From: Collinsella aerofaciens
GTDB lineage: Bacteria; Actinomycetota; Coriobacteriia; Coriobacteriales; Coriobacteriaceae
Assembly (NCBI GenBank): GCA_021641225.1
Contig: JAJWXI010000002.1
Location: forward strand, 1-42,773
Reading direction: 5' to 3'
Length of the DNA stretch: 42,773 nucleotides
Below, in pieces: positions 1 to 6,992 of this stretch (position 1 is the first letter of the stretch; every line of letters begins with the position of its first letter). The position numbers were made by a program, and so were the translations under genes. The notes below the pieces were generated by a model. It searched no databases. It saw nothing but the letters and a program-made list of their open reading frames with translations, and was not told the DNA's origin.

Positions 1-1349
1 AGCAGCTCCATGTCGGCCGGATACTTGCCCTGCTCGACCCACTCGCCGATCACGCCGCACAGCACGCGACGGAAGTACTCGTGACGCGGGTAGGACAGGA
101 AGGAGCGGGAATCGGTAAGCATGCCCACAAAGTTGCCCAGCACGCCCTCGTTAGCCAGAGCCGTGAGCTGCTCGCGCATACCGATCTCGTTGTCGTTGAA
201 CCACCAGGCAGAGCCGTTCTGGATCTTGCCGGCGGTCGGAGCCTCCTGGAAGCAGCCCATCACGGTATCGATCATGGTGTTGTCGATGGGGTTCAGGCTG
301 TACAGGATGGTCTTGGGCAGACCCGTGGACTCCTGGATGGAGTTGAGGAAATCGGCCAGCTGGTCGGACGGCGTGTAGTTGGAGATGCAGTCGTAGCCGG
401 TGTCGGGACCGAGCTTGGCGAACATAGCGCGGTTGTTGTCACGCTTGCAGCCAAAGTGCAGCTGCATGGCCCAGCCAAGGCGGACATACTCGCCGGCGAC
501 GAACTGCATAAAGGCCGTCTTGTACTTGAGGACCTCGTCCTCGGTAAGCGGCTCGGCGGCAAGGCCCTTGGCAAAGATGGCCTCGATCTCGTCGGCGGTA
601 GCCGGAACGTACATAACGTAGTCGAGCGCGTGGTCGGAAGCGCGGCAGCCCAGCTCGTGGGCAACGTCGTAGCGCTTGGAGATGGCAGCCTTCATGCCCT
701 CGAAGTCGCTGATCTCAACGCCAGCAACCTCGGAGAGATGCTTGCAGTAGTCGGCGAACTCCTGGCCACGCTCGATGCGCAGGGCGGCATCGGGGCGCAT
801 GGCGGGAACGACCTGAACGTCAAAACTGTCGTCGGCGGCAATCTTCTTGTGCCACTCAAAGCTGTCGGCGGGGTCGTCGGTAGTGCAGATCATGCGGACG
901 TTGGACTGCTTGATCAGGTTGCGGCAGGTAAAGCTGGCCTCAGCGAGCTTGGCGTTGGCAAGGTCCCAGACCTCCTGAGCGGTTTTGCCGTTCAGGACGC
1001 CCTCGTAGCCAAAGTAACGCTTAAGCTCCAGGTGGCTCCACTCAAAGACGGGGTTGCCCACGCAGCGGCCCAGGGTCTCGGCCCACTTCTGGAACTTCTC
1101 GCGAGCAGGGGCATCGCCGGTAATGAAGCGCTCGTCGACGCCGTTGGCACGCATTAGGCGCCACTTGTAGTGGTCGCCGCCCAGCCAAACCTCGGTGATG
1201 TTCTCAAAACGCTTGTCGTCCCAGATCTCCTTGGGAGAAATGTGGCAGTGGTAGTCAACGATGGGCATGCCCTCGGCAAAGTTGTGGAACAGCTCCTCAC
1301 CGGTTTTGGTGCTCAGCAGGAAATCCTGATCGTCCATGAAGTTTTTCAT
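1..1349 (-). CDS. uxaC: Glucuronate/uronate isomerase, 3' end outside window
   Basis: The translation begins MKNFMDDQDFLLSTKTGEEL and continues with the metal-site segment VDYHCHISP, the KWRLMRANG segment and later HFGCKRDNNRAMF and LTDSRSFLSYPRHEYFRR, all typical of UxaC. The family isomerises glucuronate to fructuronate (and galacturonate to tagaturonate) at the start of cytoplasmic hexuronate catabolism. About 449 residues are present out of about 470, so only the C-terminus is cut off by the window edge. The ATG is preceded by AAAGGGG, a good ribosome-binding site. The long leader carries two palindromic operators, and a LacI-family gene lies upstream on the same strand, so sugar-acid-inducible repression is likely (inference). 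The family assignment is secure; substrate preference among uronates cannot be read from sequence. Confidence 0.95.
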   Translation of the reverse strand, partial: MKNFMDDQDFLLSTKTGEELFHNFAEGMPIVDYHCHISPKEIWDDKRFENITEVWLGGDHYKWRLMRANGVDERFITGDAPAREKFQKWAETLGRCVGNPVFEWSHLELKRYFGYEGVLNGKTAQEVWDLANAKLAEASFTCRNLIKQSNVRMICTTDDPADSFEWHKKIAADDSFDVQVVPAMRPDAALRIERGQEFADYCKHLSEVAGVEISDFEGMKAAISKRYDVAHELGCRASDHALDYVMYVPATADEIEAIFAKGLAAEPLTEDEVLKYKTAFMQFVAGEYVRLGWAMQLHFGCKRDNNRAMFAKLGPDTGYDCISNYTPSDQLADFLNSIQESTGLPKTILYSLNPIDNTMIDTVMGCFQEAPTAGKIQNGSAWWFNDNEIGMREQLTALANEGVLGNFVGMLTDSRSFLSYPRHEYFRRVLCGVIGEWVEQGKYPADMEL

Positions 1350-1403
1350 CAAACAACCCCTTTGTTGGCGGAGCGAGCGCACGATGCGCTCGTTATCCTC
1401 TAG

Positions 1404-1455
1404 GTGAACGTTCACTATACTAATTCATTGCGACTTAAAAGGTGAACGTTCACCT
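1404..1455 (-). promoter_or_regulatory. uxaC promoter with twin LacI-type operators
   Basis: The palindrome GTGAACGTTCAC occurs at 1404-1415 and again at 1442-1453; the second extends to a perfect 16-bp palindrome at 1440-1455. Both have the central CG and TGAA/TTCA half-sites usual for LacI-family operators. Their centres are 38 bp apart. On the minus strand a possible -35 TTCACC (1441-1446) lies inside the second operator, with 18 bp to a -10 TAGTAT (1417-1422). The first operator begins right after the -10, so a bound repressor would block both elements. A weaker third pair of half-sites, TGAACGG at 1469-1475 and CCGTTCA at 1486-1492, lies upstream. The LacI-family gene at 1809-2888 is the obvious candidate regulator (inference). 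Confidence 0.8.
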
Positions 1456-1587
1456 AACCACCATGGGGTGAACGGTCGATTTTGCCCGTTCAACGGTTAC
1501 TGGAGCCGTGACTTGTATGTATTGCGAATTGGCAGGCGTCCCCGAATACCGAACTTGAGCGCTTTGGCCAGGTGGGTCATGTTCCGC

Positions 1588-1780
1588 CGTGCATTTTTGG
1601 GAGTATTCAGCATCGGAGCGCACCGCGTACCGTCTTCGAAGCCCTATCTGATGCTCATATTGCGCCCAATCGGCATAAATAAATGCCACCGATGGCGAAT
1701 TACGCCATCGGGGGCATTTAAAACAGTCGTCCTTACCTCTTTCGGGACACGCCATTGCTGAATACTCCAAAAAATGCACG
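1588..1780. repeat. 193-bp element with 23-bp terminal inverted repeats
   Basis: The arms at 1588-1610 and 1758-1780 are inverted copies of each other with one mismatch in 23 bp. Read outwards, each arm contains CTGAATACTCC, an A-run and ATGCACG. Between them lies about 147 bp with no convincing gene, holding the hairpin at 1681-1719. The layout resembles a small non-autonomous element (MITE), but no clear target duplication is seen at the edges. This element fills most of the 459-bp gap between the LacI gene and uxaC. Confidence 0.5.
1681..1719 (-). terminator. Hairpin terminator after the LacI-family gene
   Basis: AAATGCC and CCGATGGCG pair with CGCCATCGG and GGCATTT around an AATTA loop, with a single A/G mismatch. 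On the minus strand the stem is followed by ATTTATT. It can form in both directions, so it may also insulate uxaC. Confidence 0.7.
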
Positions 1781-1808
1781 TCGCAAGAGGGGGTACCTGA
1801 CTAAACGG

Positions 1809-2888
1809 CTAAATTCCCGCAAGCTCGCAGTAGCGGTCGACGTTGCTGGCAAACACCATCTCCACAGCACCCTTCTGCACGGGCTCCGCCGGAGTTTTAC
1901 CCCACAGCAGATACTCGCCCAAGGTCTTGGCGCCACGGTAGGCCAGGCTCACCGGGTCCTTATAGACAATATTGGTAAAGATGCCACGGCGCAAGGCCAA
2001 GGCGCTCTCGGGGAACAGGTCGTTGCCGATTACCATGACCTTGCCGGCCTTGCCGCTTGAAACAAGCGCGTCGGCGACCACCTCGGAACCAACGGCAAAA
2101 ACGCTACAGATGAGCTCAGGGGCATCCGGCGCACTCAAGCGCTGCTCAAGCTCGCGCTCGAGCTGTTTGACTTGCGCATGGGCGCCGGCAAGGTCCTCAA
2201 CCTGCCATGGAATATCGTGTTCGCGCAGGTAATTATGAAAGGCGCGGGCGGTCAGGTAGTGTGAATCGGTATAGGGGTCGCCCGCCAACAGGAGCACGCG
2301 GGCGTCAGCCCCAGAAGCGTGGACCAGATTTGCCGCCTGCTCTGCCATAAGGCTGCCCGCCGCGGAATAGTCCGCCAGACTGGCACCCAGGCGATCGAGG
2401 TGCGGTCGGTCGCCGTCGACGAGCTCAATCGCCACGCCCGCCTCGGCAATCTGCCTCAAGAGCTCGGTCGCGCGGTCATCGCCCGGAACATAGGCAAGCA
2501 GGCCATCAATCTTCTCCCCTATCTGCAGGCGCTCGTCGATTTGCTCGAGCGCATCGGCGTAGCCACCCACGCCAAATTCTACGCGCTCAACCGTAATGCC
2601 CCGGTCGATGACCTCCTGCTCAAAGCGGTTGCAGCCTTCCCACAGGTAACGGAAAAAGTACGCTCCCTCGCGCGATGCGCGGGGCAGGCAAAACACCAGG
2701 TTGATATCCTTGCGGCGCAGGCTCGAGGCACTTGTGTTGCGGTGGTAACCCATGGCTTCGGCCTTAGCATTCACCTTAGAGCGCACGGATTCGCTCACGC
2801 CGGCCTTACCCGTCAGGGCCTTGTGCACGGTATTGATGGAAACGCCAAGCTCGGCGGCTATGTCCTTCATGGTTACGCGAGCGCTCAT
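1809..2888 (-). CDS. LacI-family transcriptional regulator
   Basis: The protein has 359 residues. The N-terminus, TMKDIAAELGVSINTVHKALTGKAGVS, is a LacI-type helix-turn-helix, followed by the hinge region and a periplasmic-binding-protein-like effector domain. Such proteins repress sugar operons and release DNA when a sugar or sugar acid binds. The start ATG has GGAG about 8 nt upstream. A second in-frame ATG lies six codons later. The next gene on the strand is uxaC, whose promoter carries two LacI-type palindromes, so hexuronate control is the best guess (inference). A terminator hairpin separates the two genes, so they are probably separate transcripts. The effector cannot be predicted from what I can see. 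Confidence 0.93.
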   Translation of the reverse strand: MSARVTMKDIAAELGVSINTVHKALTGKAGVSESVRSKVNAKAEAMGYHRNTSASSLRRKDINLVFCLPRASREGAYFFRYLWEGCNRFEQEVIDRGITVERVEFGVGGYADALEQIDERLQIGEKIDGLLAYVPGDDRATELLRQIAEAGVAIELVDGDRPHLDRLGASLADYSAAGSLMAEQAANLVHASGADARVLLLAGDPYTDSHYLTARAFHNYLREHDIPWQVEDLAGAHAQVKQLERELEQRLSAPDAPELICSVFAVGSEVVADALVSSGKAGKVMVIGNDLFPESALALRRGIFTNIVYKDPVSLAYRGAKTLGEYLLWGKTPAEPVQKGAVEMVFASNVDRYCELAGI

Positions 2889-2985
2889 GGGGTTACTCCG
2901 TTATAGATAAGTTGCCAATTAACAGTACAGGTAACGATACCCCAAAATCACTCTTCAACTCGCCGCGCTCTCCCCCAAATGTGCA

Positions 2986-3019
2986 AAGCGCCCCGCGAAC
3001 GGATGCTCGCGAGGCGCTT
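2986..3019 (-). terminator. Terminator of the feo operon
   Basis: AAGCGCC and CGCGA (2986-2998) pair with TCGCG and GGCGCTT (3007-3019), with one mismatch and an 8-nt loop. On the minus strand a T-rich stretch follows. It lies 14 nt after the FeoB-associated peptide gene. Confidence 0.75.
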
Positions 3020-3033
3020 GGGTGCCTGGACCT

Positions 3034-3234
3034 TTATTTGATACCGCGGCCCAAGTCTTCGGCAATTTTGTCCACGCCCTTAAGTGCGGCGCACGTCTTT
3101 TTGTTGGAGCAATGCCCCGTGCAAACGCCACCCTGAGCGCAGTCGGCGCAGGTGCCCTTGCGGTAGATGCGCACGCACACGGCGACAAACGCAATACCGA
3201 TAACAGCCAGTACAACAATATCGATAGGTGCCAT
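3034..3234 (-). CDS. FeoB-associated Cys-rich membrane peptide
   Basis: This 66-residue protein has one N-terminal membrane helix (about residues 4-21, IDIVVLAVIGIAFVAVCV). A short basic stretch follows, then a cysteine cluster: CADC, CTGHC and a last Cys in KKTC. This matches the small FeoB-associated Cys-rich family found beside feoB in many anaerobes. Its role is not settled; handling Fe2+ or shielding the FeoB pore at the cytoplasmic face are proposals for the family. It is the last gene of the feo operon, 175 nt after feoB. The feoB hairpin lies between, so it may be expressed by readthrough or at a lower level. GGAGG precedes the ATG. Confidence 0.88.
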   Translation of the reverse strand: MAPIDIVVLAVIGIAFVAVCVRIYRKGTCADCAQGGVCTGHCSNKKTCAALKGVDKIAEDLGRGIK

Positions 3235-3351
3235 AGCAAGCCTCCTCTAGTTAACCATCACTTACTTTACCCCATTCTCCACCTACCAAAAAGGGACAGG
3301 TTTATTTTGGTCAGTTTTATCTGCGGAAACGCCACATCTCCCCCACCAAAA

Positions 3352-3380
3352 AGCCCGAGTGTCGCTGGGACACCCGGGCT
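3352..3380 (-). terminator. Terminator after feoB
   Basis: AGCCCG and GTGTC pair with GACAC and CGGGCT around a 5-nt loop, with one A/C mismatch. On the minus strand the stem ends in a TTTTT run, a classic intrinsic terminator 29 nt past the feoB stop. Confidence 0.85.
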
Positions 3381-3409
3381 CGTGGAAAGGGGCCGATCCT
3401 TATTCGGAC

Positions 3410-5737
3410 TTAAGCGGAAACTGCGGCGGAAGCAGTGTTGGTCTCATCCTCGTCGGTCCAAGCGTGCTTGGGCATGGGACGGAAGATCTGGAAGAGCATC
3501 GCAACCAGCAGCACGATAGCCACAACCGTCCAGATACCAAACTGCCCAAGGACCAGCAGGTTATAGAACTGGTTGATGAACAGGGCGATCACCCAAGCGA
3601 AGGCGCACTCGTAACCGATGGCGATCGCAGTCCACTTGCCCGAGTCCATCTGGTTGCGGATGGTACCCATGGCGGCGAAGCAGGGGGCGCACAGCAGGTT
3701 GAAGGCACCGAAGGCAACGCAAGCGCCCATAGTCGGGAACATGCCGGCAAATGCGGTCCACAGGCTCGGGTCGGTCTCGGCGGCGTCGGCGACGGACAGC
3801 AGCGAGCCGGCGGTGGCGACAACGTTCTCCTTGGCGACAAGGCCAGAGACAGTCAGTGCAGTTGCCTGCCAGGTGCTAAAGCCGAGCGGGGCGAAAATCC
3901 AGGCGACCAGGTTGCCCAGCATGGCGAGCACGGAGTAGTCCATGAACTCCTCAGGAATGCCGTCCATAGCAGGCAGGAAGCCAAAGGAGCCGTTGTAGCT
4001 ACCAAAGTTGGAGAGGAACCAAACCACGACGGTAGAGGCGAAGATGACCGTGCCGGCCTTCTTGATAAAGGCCCAGCAGCGCTCCCACACGTGCAGCGCC
4101 CAAGAGCGGATCGCCGGGAAGTGATAGGCGGGAAGCTCCATAACGAACGGCGTCGGGCGACCGGCGAAAAGCTTGGTCTTCTTGAGCATAAGGCCCGAAG
4201 CGATGACGGCAAAGACGCCCAGGAAGTAGAAGAGCGGGCTGATCCACGCGGCGGTGGTGGAAGAATCGCCGATGATGGAGCCCATGAGCAGGGCGATGAT
4301 CGGCAGCTTAGCGCCACAGGGAATAAACGTGGTGGTCATGACCGTCATGCGGCGGTCCTTCTCATTCTCGATGGTCTTGGTGGCCATGACGCCGGGGACG
4401 CCGCAGCCCGAGGACACGAGCATGGGGATAAAGGACTTACCGGACAGGCCAAAGCGGCGGAACACGCGGTCCATGATAAAGGCGACGCGGGCCATGTAGC
4501 CGCAGTCCTCCAGGAAGGACAGCATCACAAAGAGCAGGAACATCTGCGGGACGAAGCCGAAGATGGCGCCCAGGCCGCCGACGATGCCGTCACAGACCAG
4601 CGAATCGACCAGGCCACCGTCCTCGGTGCCGCCCGCCACGAGGGCGTCGTGCACCATGGTGGTGATACCCGGGACATAGGGCCCATACTGCGCCGGGTCG
4701 ACCGAGTCGGCGTTGTCGCCCGCAGCCTCAACAGCCGCGTCGTAGGCATCGCGGCCCTGACCGAGCACGTACCAACCGTCGGTACCGAAGAGCTGGTCGT
4801 TGGTGAAGTCGGTCACCGTGCCGCCCAGGGTGGAAACGGCGATGTAGTACACGCAGAACATGATCACGACGAAGATCGGCAGACCGAGGATGCGGTTGGT
4901 AACCACACGGTCGATCTTCTCGGAAGTGCTCATCTTGGCCGGAGCCTTGGTGAGGCACTCGTCGATGATGTGGGCAATCACGCCGTAGCGCTCGCCGGTA
5001 ATGATGGACTCGGCGTCGTCGTCGCAGTCCTGCTCGCACTGGGCGACCAGCTCCTCCACGCGAGCAGCCTTCTCCTTGGTGAGGTTGATGAGCTTGCAGG
5101 CGTCCGCGTCGCGCTCAAAAAGTTTGACCGCGTAGTAGCGACGCTTGTTGGCGGGAACGCTCGCAGGCAGGTTATTCTCGATGTGGTCCAGAACGTCCTC
5201 GATGGAGGAATCGAACTTGTGCTCCGGCACCTGGCCCTTAGAAGCAGCGGACTTCTTGACCTGCTCGAAGAGCTCCTTGATGCCCTTGTTCTTAAGAGCC
5301 GAGATCATCATGACCGGACAACCGAGCTTCTTGGAGAGCTTGTCCGTGTCAATCTTATCGCCGTTCTTCTCGACCAGGTCGGCCATGTTGAGGGCAACGA
5401 CCACGGGCAGGCCGGTCTCGATAACCTGAAGCGCCAGGTACAGGTTGCGCTCCAAGTTGGTGGCGTCGACCACCTGGACGACGACATCGGGCTCGCCGCT
5501 CATGAGGTAATCGCGCGAGCACTGCTCCTCGGGGCTGTAGGGGGAAAGCGAGTAGATGCCGGGGAGGTCCGTAATCGTGACGCTCTTGTCGCTTAGGAGC
5601 TTGGCTTCCTTTTTCTCAACCGTGACGCCGGGCCAGTTGCCAACGTAGCCGTTGGCGCCGGTGATCAGGTTGAAAAGCGTGGTCTTGCCGCAGTTGGGGT
5701 TACCCGCCAGCGCGACATGGATCTGAGAATCCGCCAT
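3410..5737 (-). CDS. feoB: Ferrous iron transporter FeoB
   Basis: The protein has 775 residues. Its N-terminal G domain shows GNPNCGKT (G1, residues 12-19), DLPG (G3, 57-60) and a G4-like NMAD, followed by the FeoB helical spacer. The C-terminal half is a polytopic membrane domain with the Gate motifs, including SSGCGVPGVMATKT. FeoB is the GTP-dependent Fe2+ uptake channel of the cytoplasmic membrane. Length is normal for the family. The start is MADSQIHVALAGNPN, with GGAAGAAGG upstream. Two feoA genes precede it on the same strand and a Cys-rich partner follows. A palindrome 75 nt before the start may give it a separate metal-regulated promoter (inference). Confidence 0.98.
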   Translation of the reverse strand: MADSQIHVALAGNPNCGKTTLFNLITGANGYVGNWPGVTVEKKEAKLLSDKSVTITDLPGIYSLSPYSPEEQCSRDYLMSGEPDVVVQVVDATNLERNLYLALQVIETGLPVVVALNMADLVEKNGDKIDTDKLSKKLGCPVMMISALKNKGIKELFEQVKKSAASKGQVPEHKFDSSIEDVLDHIENNLPASVPANKRRYYAVKLFERDADACKLINLTKEKAARVEELVAQCEQDCDDDAESIITGERYGVIAHIIDECLTKAPAKMSTSEKIDRVVTNRILGLPIFVVIMFCVYYIAVSTLGGTVTDFTNDQLFGTDGWYVLGQGRDAYDAAVEAAGDNADSVDPAQYGPYVPGITTMVHDALVAGGTEDGGLVDSLVCDGIVGGLGAIFGFVPQMFLLFVMLSFLEDCGYMARVAFIMDRVFRRFGLSGKSFIPMLVSSGCGVPGVMATKTIENEKDRRMTVMTTTFIPCGAKLPIIALLMGSIIGDSSTTAAWISPLFYFLGVFAVIASGLMLKKTKLFAGRPTPFVMELPAYHFPAIRSWALHVWERCWAFIKKAGTVIFASTVVVWFLSNFGSYNGSFGFLPAMDGIPEEFMDYSVLAMLGNLVAWIFAPLGFSTWQATALTVSGLVAKENVVATAGSLLSVADAAETDPSLWTAFAGMFPTMGACVAFGAFNLLCAPCFAAMGTIRNQMDSGKWTAIAIGYECAFAWVIALFINQFYNLLVLGQFGIWTVVAIVLLVAMLFQIFRPMPKHAWTDEDETNTASAAVSA

Positions 5738-5812
5738 TCAATCCTTCTTCCTTGTGTGCCTGCGCTGCTTTCTCCGCGTAGGCTGGATAATGTGCTTCAA
5801 AGATGCTGCATT

Positions 5813-5832
5813 AAGTTAGAAAAACCTAACTT
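5813..5832 (-). promoter_or_regulatory. Putative DtxR-type operator before feoB
   Basis: AAGTTAG and CTAACTT are inverted arms separated by 6 nt. On the minus strand the core reads TTAGGTTTTTCTAA, which resembles the DtxR/IdeR consensus TTAGGTTAGSCTAACCTAA in length and half-sites. It sits between feoA and feoB, so feoB may have its own iron-repressed promoter. No regulator gene is in the window. Confidence 0.55.
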
Positions 5833-5860
5833 TATCTGCAGAAATATGCGCCGCGAGTCC

Positions 5861-6082
5861 TTACTGGACCTCGACGACGGCGGCCTCCTCCTTGCGGATG
5901 GAAAGCTCGTAGCCGCGCACGTTGATCTCGACCGGATCACCGAGCGGTGCAACCTTTACGACCTTGAACGAAGTGCCCTTGATGAGCCCCAGGTCCATAA
6001 GGTGGCGGCGCAGCGCGCCCTCACCGTGAAGCTTGACGATCGTGGAGCTCTCGCCCACCTTAACGTCACCCAACGTCTTCAT
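5861..6082 (-). CDS. feoA: FeoA family protein (second copy)
   Basis: This 73-residue protein is a whole SH3-like FeoA domain: MKTLGDVKVGESSTIVKLHG, then LRRHLMDLGLIKGTSFKVVKVAPLGDPVEINVRGYELSIRKEEA. FeoA is a small cytoplasmic partner of FeoB and is needed for Fe2+ uptake in several bacteria. The conserved LMDLGL..G and DPVEI..RGY.L.IR segments are intact. It has a good AAGGGGG ribosome-binding site. It lies between the other feoA and feoB, 39 nt from the first and 123 nt from the second. Two different FeoA proteins suggest that they form a heteromer or have separate roles with FeoB (inference). Confidence 0.93.
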   Translation of the reverse strand: MKTLGDVKVGESSTIVKLHGEGALRRHLMDLGLIKGTSFKVVKVAPLGDPVEINVRGYELSIRKEEAAVVEVQ

Positions 6083-6121
6083 TTTCTCGTCCCCCTTTCG
6101 GCTTTTATGAAATGCTGCGAA

Positions 6122-6364
6122 CTAACCGACGGTCATGATGTGCATGGCAACCTTGGAATCGATGCCAAAGCGAGCGCCCAGCACCGTGACGATGATATTG
6201 GCGCCACTCGAGCTCACCACGTGGATTTCGCTTCCCTCGACAAAGCCGAGGTCCTTAAGGTGGTGCTTCATATCCTCATTGCCCTTTACACGAGACACAC
6301 GCACGGTTTCGCCCGCCTTTACCATCGAAAGCGGCATAGCCGGCATCTGCGGTCCGCAAGACAT
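6122..6364 (-). CDS. feoA: FeoA family protein (first copy)
   Basis: The protein has 80 residues. It carries a FeoA domain (KAGETVRVSRVKGNEDMKHHLKDLGFVEGSEIHVVSSSGANIIVTVLGARFGIDSKVAMHI) after an N-terminal extension, MSCGPQMPAMPLSM. It is diverged from the second copy: the DPVEI segment is replaced by GANIIVTV and the RGY by GARFGI. AGGAG precedes the ATG. It is the first gene of the feo operon and lies directly behind a large inverted repeat that probably holds the operon promoter and operator. It acts in Fe2+ uptake with FeoB by family; a distinct role for this copy is not visible from sequence. Confidence 0.93.
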   Translation of the reverse strand: MSCGPQMPAMPLSMVKAGETVRVSRVKGNEDMKHHLKDLGFVEGSEIHVVSSSGANIIVTVLGARFGIDSKVAMHIMTVG

Positions 6365-6407
6365 GAGTGAGCTCCTAACGTCGGTTCGTCCTCAACATCG
6401 ACGCGGT

Positions 6408-6461
6408 AAAAGTTAACCACGTCTATGTTCGCTTTAGTAAACTAACACGTGGTTAACTTTT
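6408..6461 (-). promoter_or_regulatory. Large inverted repeat at the feo operon promoter
   Basis: Perfect 15-bp arms with the core AAGTTAACCACGT (6408-6422) and its inverse (6447-6461) flank a 24-bp AT-rich spacer, in which the minus-strand promoter could lie. Each arm contains GTTAACC, a half-site similar to those of DtxR/MntR-type metal repressors and to the AAGTTAG arms before feoB. It ends 44 nt before the first feoA start codon. Confidence 0.6.
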
Positions 6462-6513
6462 TTGGAAGGGTCCCCGTTCAGTTTTCGAAAAAGTTTCCTT
6501 TACGAAACAAAAG

Positions 6514-6546
6514 AGGCACCGCAAAGACCATCTCTTTGCGGTGCCT
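6514..6546 (-). terminator. Terminator after the HPr gene
   Basis: A perfect 14-bp stem (6514-6527 with 6533-6546, AGGCACCGCAAAGA) closes a 5-nt loop. On the minus strand it is followed by CTTTTGTTT. It is 54 nt past the HPr stop. Confidence 0.88.
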
Positions 6547-6600
6547 TGTCATACCAATTTATGCAACAGAGGGGGCTGCCCCTTTGCCACATTATTGCGG

Positions 6601-6849
6601 TTAAAGCGAGAGGTTTCTGATCGACGTGACGCAGGAAGCCTCGTCTACGCCCGAAACGCGGAACACGATATCCTCGCCGCACTCACCGTAGAGGGCCATG
6701 AGCCCCATAACGTCGCGGCCGTCGGTGTGGCGATCGCCGATACTGACTGACACGTCGCTACGATGCTTGGCAATAATGTCATAGAGCAGCGCAACCGGGC
6801 GGGCATGTAGTCCCAACGGATCTTTAATCGTCTTTGTAAACTCGACCAT
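6601..6849 (-). CDS. HPr-family phosphocarrier with Asp at position 46
   Basis: This 82-residue protein has the HPr fold sequence. The start is MVEFTKTIKD, chosen because GGGAGGGG lies just upstream and residue numbering then places the phospho-histidine of LGLHARP at 15, as in known HPr. HPr carries phosphate from PTS enzyme I to sugar-specific EIIA proteins. The regulatory site that is Ser46 in low-G+C Gram-positives (SIMGVMSL) reads DVMGLMAL here, with Asp at exactly 46. The aspartate resembles phosphorylated serine, so HPr kinase regulation should be absent or locked (inference). The following segment is also unusual (LYGECGED). It is a single gene between aspS and its own terminator, with no other PTS gene nearby. 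An open frame extends 95 codons upstream but overlaps aspS and is rejected. Confidence 0.9.
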   Translation of the reverse strand: MVEFTKTIKDPLGLHARPVALLYDIIAKHRSDVSVSIGDRHTDGRDVMGLMALYGECGEDIVFRVSGVDEASCVTSIRNLSL

Positions 6850-6939
6850 GTCCCCTCCCGCGGCATCGCACATTCGGCCGGCAAACCCAGCCACGTGGTA
6901 GTTATTGTACGTTACCGGCGCACCCCCGTCCCACAAAAA

Positions 6940-6968
6940 ACGAGGGAAGGAGCGCGTCCTTCCCTCGT
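6940..6968 (-). terminator. Terminator after aspS
   Basis: A 12-bp perfect stem (ACGAGGGAAGGA with its inverse) has a 5-nt loop and a TTTTTT run on the minus strand. It separates aspS from the HPr gene. Confidence 0.88.
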
Positions 6969-6992
6969 TACGGGCAATATGCAGCCACTCGC

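Noticed and set aside
1450..1779. Short open frames between uxaC and the LacI gene
   Set aside because: They cross operators and inverted repeats, have no ribosome-binding site and resemble no protein.
3359..5596. 745-codon plus-strand open frame opposite feoB
   Set aside because: Antisense shadow of a high-G+C gene; low-complexity His/Gly/Asp composition and no family resemblance, while the minus strand is a textbook FeoB.
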